Source: Sarocladium kiliense
Taxonomy: Eukaryota > Ascomycota > Sordariomycetes > Hypocreales > Sarocladiaceae
Assembly (NCBI GenBank): GCA_030734395.1
Contig: JAUZTG010000042.1
Span: 806,001 to 870,000 of the forward strand
Direction: 5' to 3'
DNA: 64,000 nucleotides
How positions within the stretch are numbered: the first letter of the stretch is position 1; the number at the start of each line of letters is the position of its first letter. The translations under genes were made by a program, and so were the position numbers. The notes below the pieces were generated by a model. That model worked only from the letters and a program-made list of their open reading frames with translations, was not told where the DNA came from and ran no database searches. Positions 55,701-64,000 of this stretch are shown here, piece after piece.

Positions 55701-56838
55701 AGGACTCGCCATCTTCGTCCTCTGCAACTGAGTAGATAAATGCCAGTGGGACATCATAGCTCGGTGTCCAACGGCTCAGTTCATCTAAAGCCAGAGCCCA
55801 GTACGACTTGATATCTCTCGCCATCACCAAGGTGTCCCCTAGGTCAATGAGCATCTTCATACGTCTCTCCCATAGCCGTAGCGATGTTGTGTCCAACAAG
55901 GAGTGATGAACACCCACACATCTGTGATGCTCAATGATTGGAGCTAGGGACCACATAACATACGTTTCGAGCGCGCTGCCGTCCGGCTGCTCGATGAAGA
56001 ATCGCGACTCGTCGTCCACCTTCGCAAAGTCCTTGGACTTCGCGTTCCAGATACGCTCCAAAGGCTCTTTGAGGTGCGGCCACGTCTCTATACAACTCCT
56101 CCCTAGCATTTTCGGATGGCTTGCGCCACAGAATTTGGAGAAAGCTTCGTTGTAGATCGTGATGTAGTCTCTCCCCCAGTATATGGCGATGGCGCGAGAA
56201 TCGGGTATGATCTGGTTGAAAGCCTGTTGCAATCTTATAGGCCACCTATTCATCGGTCCAAGTCGGTTCGCTTTCCAGTCTATTTTCTGTATGATATCCA
56301 TGAACAGCTCCGAGTCTGACGAGAGGTCAGGAAGGATAATCTCCGGGTCGGTCTCGGCTCGAATAGAAATTGGCGCTTTGCTCTCTGACTCTTGCTCGGA
56401 TACCGTGCGGTCGCCAAAATGCGGTCGTTCATTAGGCGACGAGTGTGACCCAACACTGTGCCCCAGCTCAACGAGTCGACGCTTCTTGCGCGGCGGTTCG
56501 GGCATAGGAGGCGAGTCGTTGGCGCTCATCACTATCGATCCATCGCGCAAGAGGAACTTCGTCCACAAGACGCCGAGATAGGGCAGAGTGTGTTCGAGAG
56601 CGGAGTTGGCAGGCGGCCGAGTGGTGACCCATCTCCAGAATATTGAATGTAAATCAGTCTCGGGTGTAGAAAGGACAAGCTCGAGCAAGACGGTGTTGGC
56701 AGCCAGCGCAGCGTTCTTGTAGATGATTTGCCTGACAGGCAACTCTGGCGCAGGCGCCTGTGGAGCGACAACGAACGTCGGTCTCGGGTCTGCATCGAGA
56801 AGGTCAAGGAGACCGAGCGACTCGAGAGTAGACGCCAT
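52747..56838 (-). CDS. Hybrid histidine kinase with PAS sensors
   Basis: Single-exon 1363-residue two-component sensor, presumably feeding the Ypd1 phosphorelay. Residues 1-190 are low complexity. A PAS-like domain lies near 200-330 (TIYNEAFSKFCG), then a GAF-like region near 350-515. A short coiled coil and two further PAS domains follow near 545-660 and 690-800. The HisKA domain holds the phospho-acceptor H854 in DMTSHEMRNP. The ATPase domain has ILINLLTNALKFT near 1010, DTGQGL near 1080 and GGSGLGLFI near 1112. The receiver domain has VVEDN, the phospho-acceptor D1274 in VLMDIEMP, TANA and VKPYR. All key residues are present, so it should be active. There are no membrane helices, which suggests a soluble sensor. 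The stimulus and the HHK class are not clear from sequence alone. Confidence 0.94.
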   Translation of the reverse strand: MASTLESLGLLDLLDADPRPTFVVAPQAPAPELPVRQIIYKNAALAANTVLLELVLSTPETDLHSIFWRWVTTRPPANSALEHTLPYLGVLWTKFLLRDGSIVMSANDSPPMPEPPRKKRRLVELGHSVGSHSSPNERPHFGDRTVSEQESESKAPISIRAETDPEIILPDLSSDSELFMDIIQKIDWKANRLGPMNRWPIRLQQAFNQIIPDSRAIAIYWGRDYITIYNEAFSKFCGASHPKMLGRSCIETWPHLKEPLERIWNAKSKDFAKVDDESRFFIEQPDGSALETYVMWSLAPIIEHHRCVGVHHSLLDTTSLRLWERRMKMLIDLGDTLVMARDIKSYWALALDELSRWTPSYDVPLAFIYSVAEDEDGESSKSRYDCPRTCRLEGALGVPTGHPIAPPILALRDSEDGLAPSFRMALEERHSLLLNVKDGSLPEGLLEGLEWRGFGDPCQSAIICPIRPNKDEDVMGILFLGLNPRRTYDNDYRQFISLLNQKLASSLASTVLLEEEARRRRNAAEQAAYDRQTLELKLKQQTEQVNLSGQFLLAVAEFLPVGVSFGDLDGNVLYANDAWHRLIPGHEKDGPLTPNALLGSAVPEDRPKIMQAYEDIRANDAATFEFRMVDNERRRSDASISGHLAGVDDFTSRHILASAKVERSSGGTVVRVLTCLTEVTAQKRATEEAVRRAQEAENLKRLAEFATVGMYDMGLDGHLLSANNLFWEISGLQKVDLTQHSVDPWKTCVVESDLPTLWRTLEKLKKEGRPETCEIRFKTTWTAEDSNGELITAPRSVLATFMPVKSSDGVIQSFTGCLSDVSMQRWQLEQERLRKDEAIESKRQQENFIDMTSHEMRNPLSAILHCTDAIIASLLRVQEFHESPLPPTPGQTNGTMQEIHEAAVGEHAEEERKLLRDSIENAETIVTCAQHQKRIVDDILTMSKLDSKLLAVTPCTVNPVEIVLDAVKMFEVEARRVDIALTSIVHQSYHDLDKRFLDLDPSRVKQILINLLTNALKFTKTGKTRNVTIALKGSKHRPGRDLTQVDFLPRFRDLADEYEQPALKGRGDPLYLLFEVADTGQGLTDKEMGTLFHRFVQASAKTHVRYGGSGLGLFISRRLTELQNGAIGVMSKCGVGTTFSFYIEAYEPSEAALREAEATAAAAELVARNGHGSLPGSRTSSANKLHDRLLARLQSAGNVRIDGILVVEDNLINQKITHRGLTERGYAVAVANHGVEALDVLRQSVQANSTSDDSPSSGGSPKTPIIPINVVLMDIEMPVQDGLTCTRRIRELENEGEVFSASGARIPIIAVTANARSEQVVEAKQAGCDDVLVKPYRIPELIEKMQVVVRRLGGLSPSSPLLD

Positions 56839-58184
56839 GATGGCCCCTCGCCCCTGAGATCGCGATGCTCGTCTGGCTGCGCAATGGCGTCGGTATCGGT
56901 ATTGGTCGTGAGCCGAAGCTCACCACCAGAATCAGAGGTTCGTAACGATTTTCGAGAGAAGCAGCCAAGGCATGGAGGCGTGTATCGACGCAGCCATGGA
57001 GTCGGCGACAATGGGCGACAAGGGCGGGCAGTCTGATGGACGAGGGATCGACGGTCAGGTGGGAACTCGAGTGCGAAACACAGATTGTGCTTGATAGCTC
57101 AGCTGGGGGTCGCGCGGAGTGAGGCAGGACAGCCAGGATGCAGCAATGATCGGCAGCACGGACAAAGTAAAGTGCCAAGTCTCGGGGTCCCGTTCTCGTT
57201 GCCACGCCCTGCCAGATCCCCACGGTGCGAAGGTGCTCCGCTGTGAGAGGGCTAGGCTCTTAGCGCTCCGTGCCAGCATACCAGTCGAGATTTTCTAGAT
57301 TGGTAATTGCAAGTGACTCGGGGCTGCAACTCCTGTCTTGGCCATTATTCTGACTGTGACACGAGATTTCAATATGAATGCGACTCTGATGGCTACGCTG
57401 CCTATCTCAGCAGTAACGCATGGCTATCGCGGGGAGCTGGTGCACAGTCGTCAAGTAGGCACCGTGCATATCATGTCACATATAGGCATTGCGCCCAAAG
57501 ATGTGTGATCTATTTATTCTGCTTGCTACTCTGCTTGCTATTCTGCTTGCTACTCTGCTTGCTATTCTGCTTGCTACTCTGCTTGCTATTCTGCTTGCTA
57601 CTCTGCTTGCTACTGTGTTTGCTATTTAGCTTGTTATTTTATGTATTATTTTACCTCCTACTCTACTTATTATCTTTATTATTATCTTTCTTATTGTCCT
57701 TATTAGATTTCTTATTATTATCTTAATAATTGTTATCTAAGTATACTTATTATACTTATTACTTTGTTTTATTTTTACTGTGTAGCTAAATCAAGTCCGA
57801 TTATTCGTGGTGGCAAGTATTAATATACTTTTTAAGCTGATGGTCTATTTTCTCATTTAAATGCCAGTAGAAGGGAAAAGCAAAAGCTCTGATACGGAAA
57901 TTCTTAGATCGAAAGAGCTACCACCTTCTGTGGAAGAGTGCTATAATACCTACCTTGGTCGTACACGGACGCCTTAGCTGCCTTAGGTCCGTTCAATTTA
58001 CCATGTCTATCGCACGCCCATTCCTCAGGTTCCCATCCTCACGGCACCACGTGTTCTAATCAACAACTGTTTCCATGTACCTCTGACGCGTAAACCTTCG
58101 GGCCAGCTCTGCCATAGTCTGAAATGCGAACAAGCAAGAGAGACAGTTGGGACCCCTTCGTTTATCTCTCTCCGTGGCCCAACC
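56839..58184. other. 1.3-kb region with minisatellite and AT-rich run
   Basis: Promoter side of the histidine kinase gene and 3' flank of the Mpv17-like gene. The middle holds the tandem repeat at 57518-57640, which decays into an AT-rich pyrimidine run to about 57780. No gene is supported; the leucine/cysteine frame through the repeat is an artefact. Confidence 0.6.
57518..57780. repeat. 12-bp minisatellite decaying into an AT-rich pyrimidine tract
   Basis: Units of CTGCTTGCTACT and CTGCTTGCTATT alternate about nine times up to roughly 57626. Later copies degrade through GTGTTTGCTATT-like and TTATT-rich units. Nearly all purines are on one strand. The graded loss of G and C toward one end suggests repeated C-to-T change or slippage. 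Confidence 0.85.
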
Positions 58185-58952
58185 TTAACCTCTAGCCACA
58201 ATGCTCATGTAAATGCCCCAAGCAATGCCCGCCAATCCACCAATCAACCCTCTGACCTCAACGGTCTTCACCATCGTAAAGTTCACCAACGACACAGCCG
58301 GCCACAGCTTCCACGCCGCCTTTGTGATCGGCCACAGCTGCTCCATGGACTGTGCCCAGACCTCACTCCCATCGACCTTCTCGAAGTCAATGGCGCTGGG
58401 GCTAACCCAGTAGCTGGCAGCCTTGAAAGGGGAAGTGATACGGGGGGAGGGGTCCATTGCCATGCGCATGGCGCCGAAGAAGGTGGTGAATGCGAGGGTG
58501 TTCAGAACTGAGCCGACGGTTTGGTCGAGGACGAACTTGATGAGGGTGTTGCGGACGGAGAACTTGGCTGGAGGGGGGTTCTTCTCATCTGTCTTCTTTG
58601 GGTGAGGTGGTTGGATATACTGGGGGAACGACTTCTCCAACATGTCTTGCCTGTAATGATGGTTAATATCCGCGACAGGCACATGATTACGAGAGGCCAG
58701 CGTCATCTCTCACCAGTAGAAGTTGGGCGCTGTGCTGATGAGGGTGAACAACAGGTAGCGGAAGACAGGGATCCAGTCAATGGTATAGCCGCTCTGATGA
58801 ATAGTCAGTCATTAGATTGAGCAAGTTAAGTTCACGACAGGGCTCACGTTGGTCTTGTATGCCGTGATGAGCTGTCCGCACACATTCGCGAAGAGCGACA
58901 TACCGCAGCCCCAGAGGGTTGCTACGGCTGCCGGACTATCCATGAGCCCCAT
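58185..58952 (-). CDS. Mpv17/PMP22-family membrane protein
   Basis: Three-exon model of 216 residues: 58952-58848, 58793-58714 and 58650-58185; introns 54 and 63 bp. The family sits in mitochondrial or peroxisomal membranes and affects metabolite permeability. About four hydrophobic segments are visible. The C-terminal signature region reads LWPAVSLVNFTMVKTVEVRG then WGIYMSIVARG, close to the usual WPxxQxxNFxxVP pattern but with Ser and Val-Lys replacing the Gln and Val-Pro. The splice joins give SGYTIDWIPVFRYLLF and NFYWQDMLEK. A second ATG three codons inside is possible. Whether it is the mitochondrial (Sym1) or peroxisomal member is not decidable here. Confidence 0.82.
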
Positions 58953-59554
58953 CTTGACGGTTGAAACGAATGCAGTTACTTAAGATCAGAGGCGAGATGG
59001 GCAAGCTCATAGGAAAGGCAAAGTGCCGCAGGGTGAGGATGAGAGAAGATGCACAGGTTCCGAAGATGTTTGGTGATGGTGAAACCTGTCCCCATAACCG
59101 GGGAGCGACCGATCACACCCCCACCATCACAGGCAACCCTCGTGGTTCAATGGTCACGGCCAGAAATCCCACCTGTTCAACACGAAGAAACACGGTACAG
59201 ACTCGGCTGATTGATTCAAAGAGAAAATGGAGTAGTGCATGAAATTATATGCTTCTGTGGTTCACTTCAAAGGAAAACATCGGCGGCACGGTTACCAAGT
59301 TTCTCATTTCAACTCGTCATCAGAACGCGGAAGCAGTGGCACAGCTCTACCGCAAGTTATACATATCGCCCTTGATCGTGTTCTATGCAACCATCCAAAA
59401 GGCAGCAACATTGCACGCGCTCTCAATGCAGCCTAATAATATCCTTCTATCCATTTGTTCAAAATCCCGCCAGACGCAGAATGCACCATGACTCCTGAGC
59501 TCCCGGAGGGCGCCTATTTGCTGAGTTGCCAGCATTTACTTTTTGGTTGTGTGC
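58953..59554. other. Intergenic region
   Basis: 602 bp between the Mpv17-like start and the YIF1 3' end. A tRNA-like A-box/B-box pair near 59137-59180 does not fold and is rejected. No gene seen. Confidence 0.5.
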
Positions 59555-60713
59555 TCAAGCGCGGGTGAGCAGCCACATGAAGAAGAGCTGGACAATATAT
59601 GAGTAGAAGAAGAGGAACTGTGTCCTCTGGTTGCGCTTGGCCCTGGAGTCCGTCTGCATCGGGTGGCCAGACTGGCCAGACGTCTCAGGGAGCAGCACAT
59701 ACTTGAGCGATCGCATCTAGAACGTAATAGTCAGCAATGGATATCATAGAGCTGAAAAAAGGGCGATCCTACTAGGAAGAGTGAGTTCGCCAGGAAGGTG
59801 TACGCAAAGACCAACCATCCAATCCAACCACCGGTACCCTCGCCACCATTGAGGATCTCAGCGACAATAATGGTGACGATGATACCGACAAACTTGTAGC
59901 CAGAGTAGGCAATCAGGTCGAAGAGTTGTGACTGGCTCGATATGCTCAGGAGATAACACCCCAGCTTCAATGCCACAATCTCAACGATCACCACCGCCAG
60001 ACCTGATGTAGCTGTGTATCCCAAGAGTTCCGGCTCGAACTTGCCTTGCAAGCCGGCGATAAGCGTCGAGAGGAGGATGTATGTGACGAGGGCCATGACT
60101 ATAGAACTGTTAGCACCTGCTCAACGGACTTGACTTGGTGAAAGAGGATCAACATACCAGGGATGTACATGTCCGGACTGTTGATGTCGTCCCTGGGAGG
60201 AAGATACCATCCCTCCTGTCCATTTGCCCCGACAGCCTGCTTTCGTGACCAGGGCTTATGTCTCCATGGGAAAAGAACGAGGAAGAGCTTATTGATGACG
60301 TATGAGTTGGAAACGTTGAAGTAATGCTTGAGCGCAGAGACATTGACGAATCGTCCGAACTGGAAATCCATTAGCCTTGTGCCTACTCTCTGCCACTCCT
60401 TGACTCAACAGATACTCACATTTTGCTCGACATACTCCTGTCCCTTGTTGAAAGCCGTCTGGCCAAACTGCGCAGCAACCTGTGCCGTCGGGTCGTTCAT
60501 GAACTGACCGTAGGCACCAAAGACATTGCCGCTGCTGCCACCCTGCTGCTGATAGGGGTTTCCTCCAGCAGCGCCGCCGCCGCCATAGCCTTGTTGCATC
60601 GATTGCGCGGAGCCTGGTGGCGGGGGAGGGGATCGCAGCTGGGGGACGGTTGAGACGTGTTGAGGAACAGGGTGGTGCAGCGGGGGCGACTGCCCGTACG
60701 TTGCGCGTTGCAT
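59555..60713 (-). CDS. YIF1: YIF1 family ER-Golgi vesicle membrane protein
   Basis: Four-exon model of 327 residues: 60713-60420, 60359-60158, 60098-59773 and 59716-59555; introns 60, 59 and 56 bp. Yif1 works with Yip1 and Ypt GTPases in COPII vesicle budding and fusion. Residues 1-75 are Pro/Gln/Gly-rich. GQFMNDPTAQVAAQFGQ and FVNVSALKHYFNVSNSYV are hallmark stretches of the family. Then come KLFLVLFPWRHKPW, a linker with PRDDINSPDMYIPG, and about five helices. The C-terminus has MRSLKYVLLPE and a final hydrophobic segment. The start at 60713 is the first ATG; the frame upstream opens only with GTG. It shares a 753-bp promoter with SRP101. Confidence 0.94.
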
Positions 60714-60883
60714 CGTAGGCACGCTGTGTTGGGTGATGGTTGAGATTCGATATGTCGCGTCTGAGAGGTGATGCCGGCAAGGATATGTGGAGGGAGAGGT
60801 GGTATGCGCGTCGAAGGGGTGGGCGTAGATGGTTTGGTTGTGGGAATTGGAGATGTGGTCGAAAGCTGAGGCTAAGCTTGTGG

Positions 60884-60927
60884 TGTGCTGTCCTGTGCTG
60901 TCCTGTGCTGTCCTGTGCTGTGCCTGT
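60884..60927. repeat. 10-bp tandem repeat, about four copies
   Basis: TCCTGTGCTG occurs three times exactly at 60891-60920, with partial copies on both sides. Confidence 0.9.
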
Positions 60928-61367
60928 GCGTACAGTGGCCTGGCCCCTGGCTGGCGGGCTGTTGGTGGCGGGAGCTTCTGGCCAGAGAAGGGATGTAGGC
61001 AGCACTGACATGTGATTTGACAGAATATCTTACTGACACATGAGACGAATCATCTTTGGAGTGTAAGACGAACGAGAAAAACAGACTCGAAAGAATCTTT
61101 TTCCCTGCCCTCTATCTTTCTATGAACCGATGAGACTCATCACCTTCCGACGCAGTGCCTGTGGCCTCAAGGTAGAAGCCACATGTTCAACGCAGCCACA
61201 TCCCAGTTTCCTCCTCCACTTCACTGAACCTTGTGGCTGACAGCGCACACCTTATCGATCGCTTATCGCACCGGCCTCGACCACCTCCAACGATCCATGA
61301 AGCGACGCCACTTCGCTCGTCGGCTCGCCTCTCTTCCGCATGACACGATTCCCCAAGTAGACACCAC

Positions 61368-61400
61368 TGCTTTCTTTCTCCTTTCTCCCACTTACGCTTT
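61368..61400 (+). promoter_or_regulatory. CT-rich tract before SRP101
   Basis: A run made almost wholly of C and T with TTTCT units lies about 70-100 bp before the ATG, a usual position for fungal transcription start regions. Confidence 0.4.
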
Positions 61401-61466
61401 GCAGTCTTCTAAATATCTCATATCTTCTCCTTGGCCGCCCTCCCAGCGTGCCCTAATATCTCCACA

Positions 61467-63614
61467 ATGCTCGACACCTTCGAGGTCATCACCACCTCCG
61501 GTGTCGTCCTTTGGTCCCGCACCTACGCCCCCATCAACCCGTCCCTCATCAACAACTTCATTGCAGACACCTTCATTGAGGAGAAGAGTGGAAGCACTGC
61601 CTTCAGGGAAGACCAATCCGCCGCCACCAATCCGCCCTACAGGAGCGATCAGCACACATTGAAATGGACACTCGTCAAGGAGCTTGGTGTCATCTTTGTC
61701 GTGAGTTCCAAGCTTTGCGCGCACGACTCTTTACCACCCTACTGACCCTTCCACAGGCTGTCTACCGCTCTCTTCTTCACCTCACATGGGTTGACAAGCT
61801 CGTCGACAACATCAAGACCATCTTCGTCAGCCTCTACGGCGACCAGCTCAAGAAGCCTCACACCACCCTCATCGAGTGCCATAAGTTCGACGACTACTTC
61901 GAGCAACAGATTCAGGAGCTCGACAGCTCCGGCGCCGCCGCCCGTCATGCGCCCTCCGTCGTTACTCACGGAAACATGCCTCTCGAGGAGGAGACGATAT
62001 CCGGCAACCTTGGCGACGACCCCCCTCTGCCTCCGGGCATGACCTACCGCGGCCGAAACATCAATGGCGGCGCTGCAGCCACGACATCGAACGATTCGAC
62101 GCCCGTCCAAACCCCTACAACCTCTCGACCCTCTACGCCCGGCAGCAACCTTGTCACTGCAAAGGGTGGACCAATGGCCAAGATGTCCCGTCGCGCGCGC
62201 AAGGCTCAAAACGCACACAATTCCTCTGTCCCTGCTTCGTCTGGAGATGAGTCCGCATCTGGTGCTCGCAAGAAGGGCGGCAAGGCCGTAAAGAAGGGCA
62301 GGAAGTGGGATGCCGACGGGTATGCAGACGAAGACGACGGCGTTCAGCTTGACTACTCCCAAGCAAACATCACCAGCGACTCTGACGCCGATGGTTCACC
62401 GGTAGCTGCTCGCTCCTCAGCCATTGACCCCATCGACGCCGCCTCATGGGGCAACACTACAAAGGGCAAGTTCGTCCTCAAAGATCTAGGCGACGAAGTT
62501 CACAGCATGCTCGCCAACGCCGAAGCCCAGAAGGCAGCCGCCAACGCCGAAGCAGCAGACTCAAAACCCTCTGGCCTCCTCGGCACAGGAGTCAGCGCCC
62601 TCAGCGGCCTCTTCCGGAACGTCGTCGGCGGCCGTACCCTCACAAAGGAGGATCTTGAGAAAGCAATGAAGGGCATGGAAGACCACCTCCTCCGCAAGAA
62701 CGTCGCGCGCGAAGCCGCCATCCGTCTCTGCGAAGGCGTAGAGAAAGAACTCCTCGGCGTCAAGACCGGCAACTTTGAAAGTATCCAAACACGCATCCAA
62801 TCTGCCATGGAAGCCTCACTCACGAAAATGCTCACACCTACCTCCTCCCTTGACCTCCTGCGCGAGATCGATGCCATCACCTCCCCACCCGTCACATCCC
62901 TCCGTCAAGCCCGCCCCTACGTAATGTCCATCGTCGGTGTCAACGGCGTTGGAAAGTCCACCAACCTTTCCAAGATCTGCTTCTTCCTCCTACAGAACAA
63001 GTACCGCGTGCTCATCGCCGCGGGAGATACCTTCCGTTCTGGAGCGGTGGAGCAGCTGGCGGTGCATGTCAGGAATCTGAAGGAGTTGACGGCGAGAGAG
63101 GGTGGAAGGGTAGAGTTGTATCAGAAGGGTTATGGAAAGGATGCCGCGACGGTGGCGAAGGATGCTGTTGCGCATGCGACACAGGAAGGATTTGATGTGG
63201 TGCTTATTGATACTGCCGGACGGAGACACAACGATCAGCGTCTTATGTCTTCCCTCGAGAAGTTCGCCAAGTTTGCACAGCCCGACAAGATCCTCATGGT
63301 CGGCGAGGTAAGCTCCCCTGCCCCAACCTTGTCCCATGCCCGTTCAAAGACTAACCCTCCTTGCTCAGGCCCTCGTCGGCACTGACTCCGTCGCCCAAGC
63401 CCGTAACTTCAATGCGGCCTTCGGCTCCGTCCGTACCCTCGACGGGTTCATCATCTCCAAGTGTGACACTGTGGGTGACATGGTCGGCACCCTCGTCAGT
63501 CTTGTGCACGCAACGAATGTGCCCGTTCTCTTTGTCGGTGTTGGGCAGCATTACTCAGATCTACGAAACTTCTCTGTCAAGTGGGCTGTGGAGAAGTTAT
63601 TGAGCAACGTTTAA
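61467..63614 (+). CDS. SRP101: Signal recognition particle receptor alpha subunit
   Basis: Three-exon model of 676 residues: 61467-61700, 61757-63307 and 63369-63614; introns 56 and 61 bp. The protein docks SRP-ribosome complexes at the ER as a GTPase partner of Srp54. The N-terminal SRX domain (about 1-130, with VLWSRTYAPINPSLIN) binds the beta subunit. A charged linker with Lys-rich patches spans about 130-320. The N domain is near 340-460. The G domain has GVNGVGKST near 472 as P-loop, DTFRSGAVEQL, DTAGRRHNDQRL near 563 and SKCDTVGD near 625 as the base-specificity motif (TKxD in most members). The length is typical for fungi. The start lies after a CT-rich leader, and the first splice site restores FVAVYRSLLHLTWV. 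Confidence 0.96.
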
Positions 63615-64000
63615 GCCGGTTACTCTTATCGCGCTCTAAATGGGAACTACGTAGCCACGCCTTGATCAATAATCAATACCAGAAATTGGATCGCATACAA
63701 TGTTACCCAATGACTTAAAGCTGACAGTGGCATCGTTACCTTCATTCAGATGAGACACGATACGAAGGAATCGGAGTGAGATGTGTTCAATTATCTAGAC
63801 AAAACCAAGCGCAAACAGGTACTCCCAGGAGCAAATCGGATAAACCAGGCCCCCGAGACCTCCCCATTCTTCTCCAGGCCATTCCGGCCGAGGGATATGA
63901 CGATGGAAAAACGAGTGTGTAAATGGACAAAAACCCAGCCTCTCCACCTTCCTACTGTTTTTCGCTATGCAAACAACATACATACAAGACAAGGTTGAGA
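63615..64000. other. 3' flank of SRP101 to window end
   Basis: 386 bp with no supportable gene. It should include the SRP101 polyadenylation region. Confidence 0.5.

Larger units (their letters stand above)
60714..61466. promoter_or_regulatory. Divergent promoter of YIF1 and SRP101
   Basis: The 753 bp separate two secretory-pathway genes. It contains the 10-bp repeat at 60884-60927 and a CT-rich run at 61368-61400 close to the SRP101 start. Confidence 0.6.

Noticed and set aside
57307..57726. Leucine/cysteine-rich frame that could look like a membrane protein
   Set aside because: It is simply the translation of the 12-bp minisatellite and the following pyrimidine run.
59120..59185. tRNA-like A box (TGGTTCAATGG) and B-box-like GTTCAACAC
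   Set aside because: The flanking bases do not form an acceptor stem or T stem, and no anticodon arm can be drawn.
1..64000. CRISPR arrays, rRNA, transposons, prophage or telomere repeats
   Set aside because: No regularly spaced repeats, transposase motifs, terminal repeats or TTAGGG arrays were seen.

Overview
The window reads as nuclear DNA of a filamentous ascomycete (Pezizomycotina). Genes are split by short introns of mostly 47-104 bp with GT...AG ends. The content includes a multidomain reducing polyketide synthase, a Zn2Cys6 regulator, an NmrA-like protein, a hybrid histidine kinase, a FAS1 protein and GH16/GH76 wall enzymes. A Dothideomycete is my guess, not something the sequence proves. 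I see no rRNA, convincing tRNA, transposon or CRISPR array. I rebuilt splice junctions by eye from reading frame and family conservation.

Layout. 1-2594 (minus): a membrane GT2 glycosyltransferase cut off at the window edge. 2595-10170: 7.6 kb with no supportable gene. 10171-16344: a membrane-anchored GH16 glucanase-like protein and a two-domain fasciclin protein. 17566-22226: a small low-complexity protein, an RNPS1-like splicing factor and a six-helix membrane protein. 23099-26695: two tandem paralogs of an unrecognised secreted family. 27093-30103: a Zn2Cys6 factor and an NmrA-like protein, divergently transcribed from a 684-bp region holding two perfect palindromes. 30515-36851: a GH76 (Dfg5/Dcw1-type) wall protein, 3.5 kb without genes, and the R-SNARE synaptobrevin. 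37509-52289: a nine-exon highly reducing PKS, a 14-helix-type MFS transporter, a cupin and a Dabb alpha/beta-barrel protein, all on the minus strand and possibly one metabolite locus. 52747-56838: a hybrid histidine kinase. 57518-57780: a decaying minisatellite. 58185-63614: Mpv17-type, YIF1 and SRP receptor alpha genes.

How the genes fit together. The GT2, GH16, GH76 and FAS1 proteins all act at the cell surface or wall; SNC1, YIF1 and SRP101 belong to the secretory route. The PKS has complete KS, AT, DH, KR and ACP signatures. Its methyltransferase region is worn down, its enoylreductase nucleotide loop is altered, and no trans-acting enoylreductase or releasing enzyme is visible nearby. 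The most novel-looking elements are the tandem secreted family (23-27 kb) and the palindrome-bearing TF/NmrA promoter beside it.
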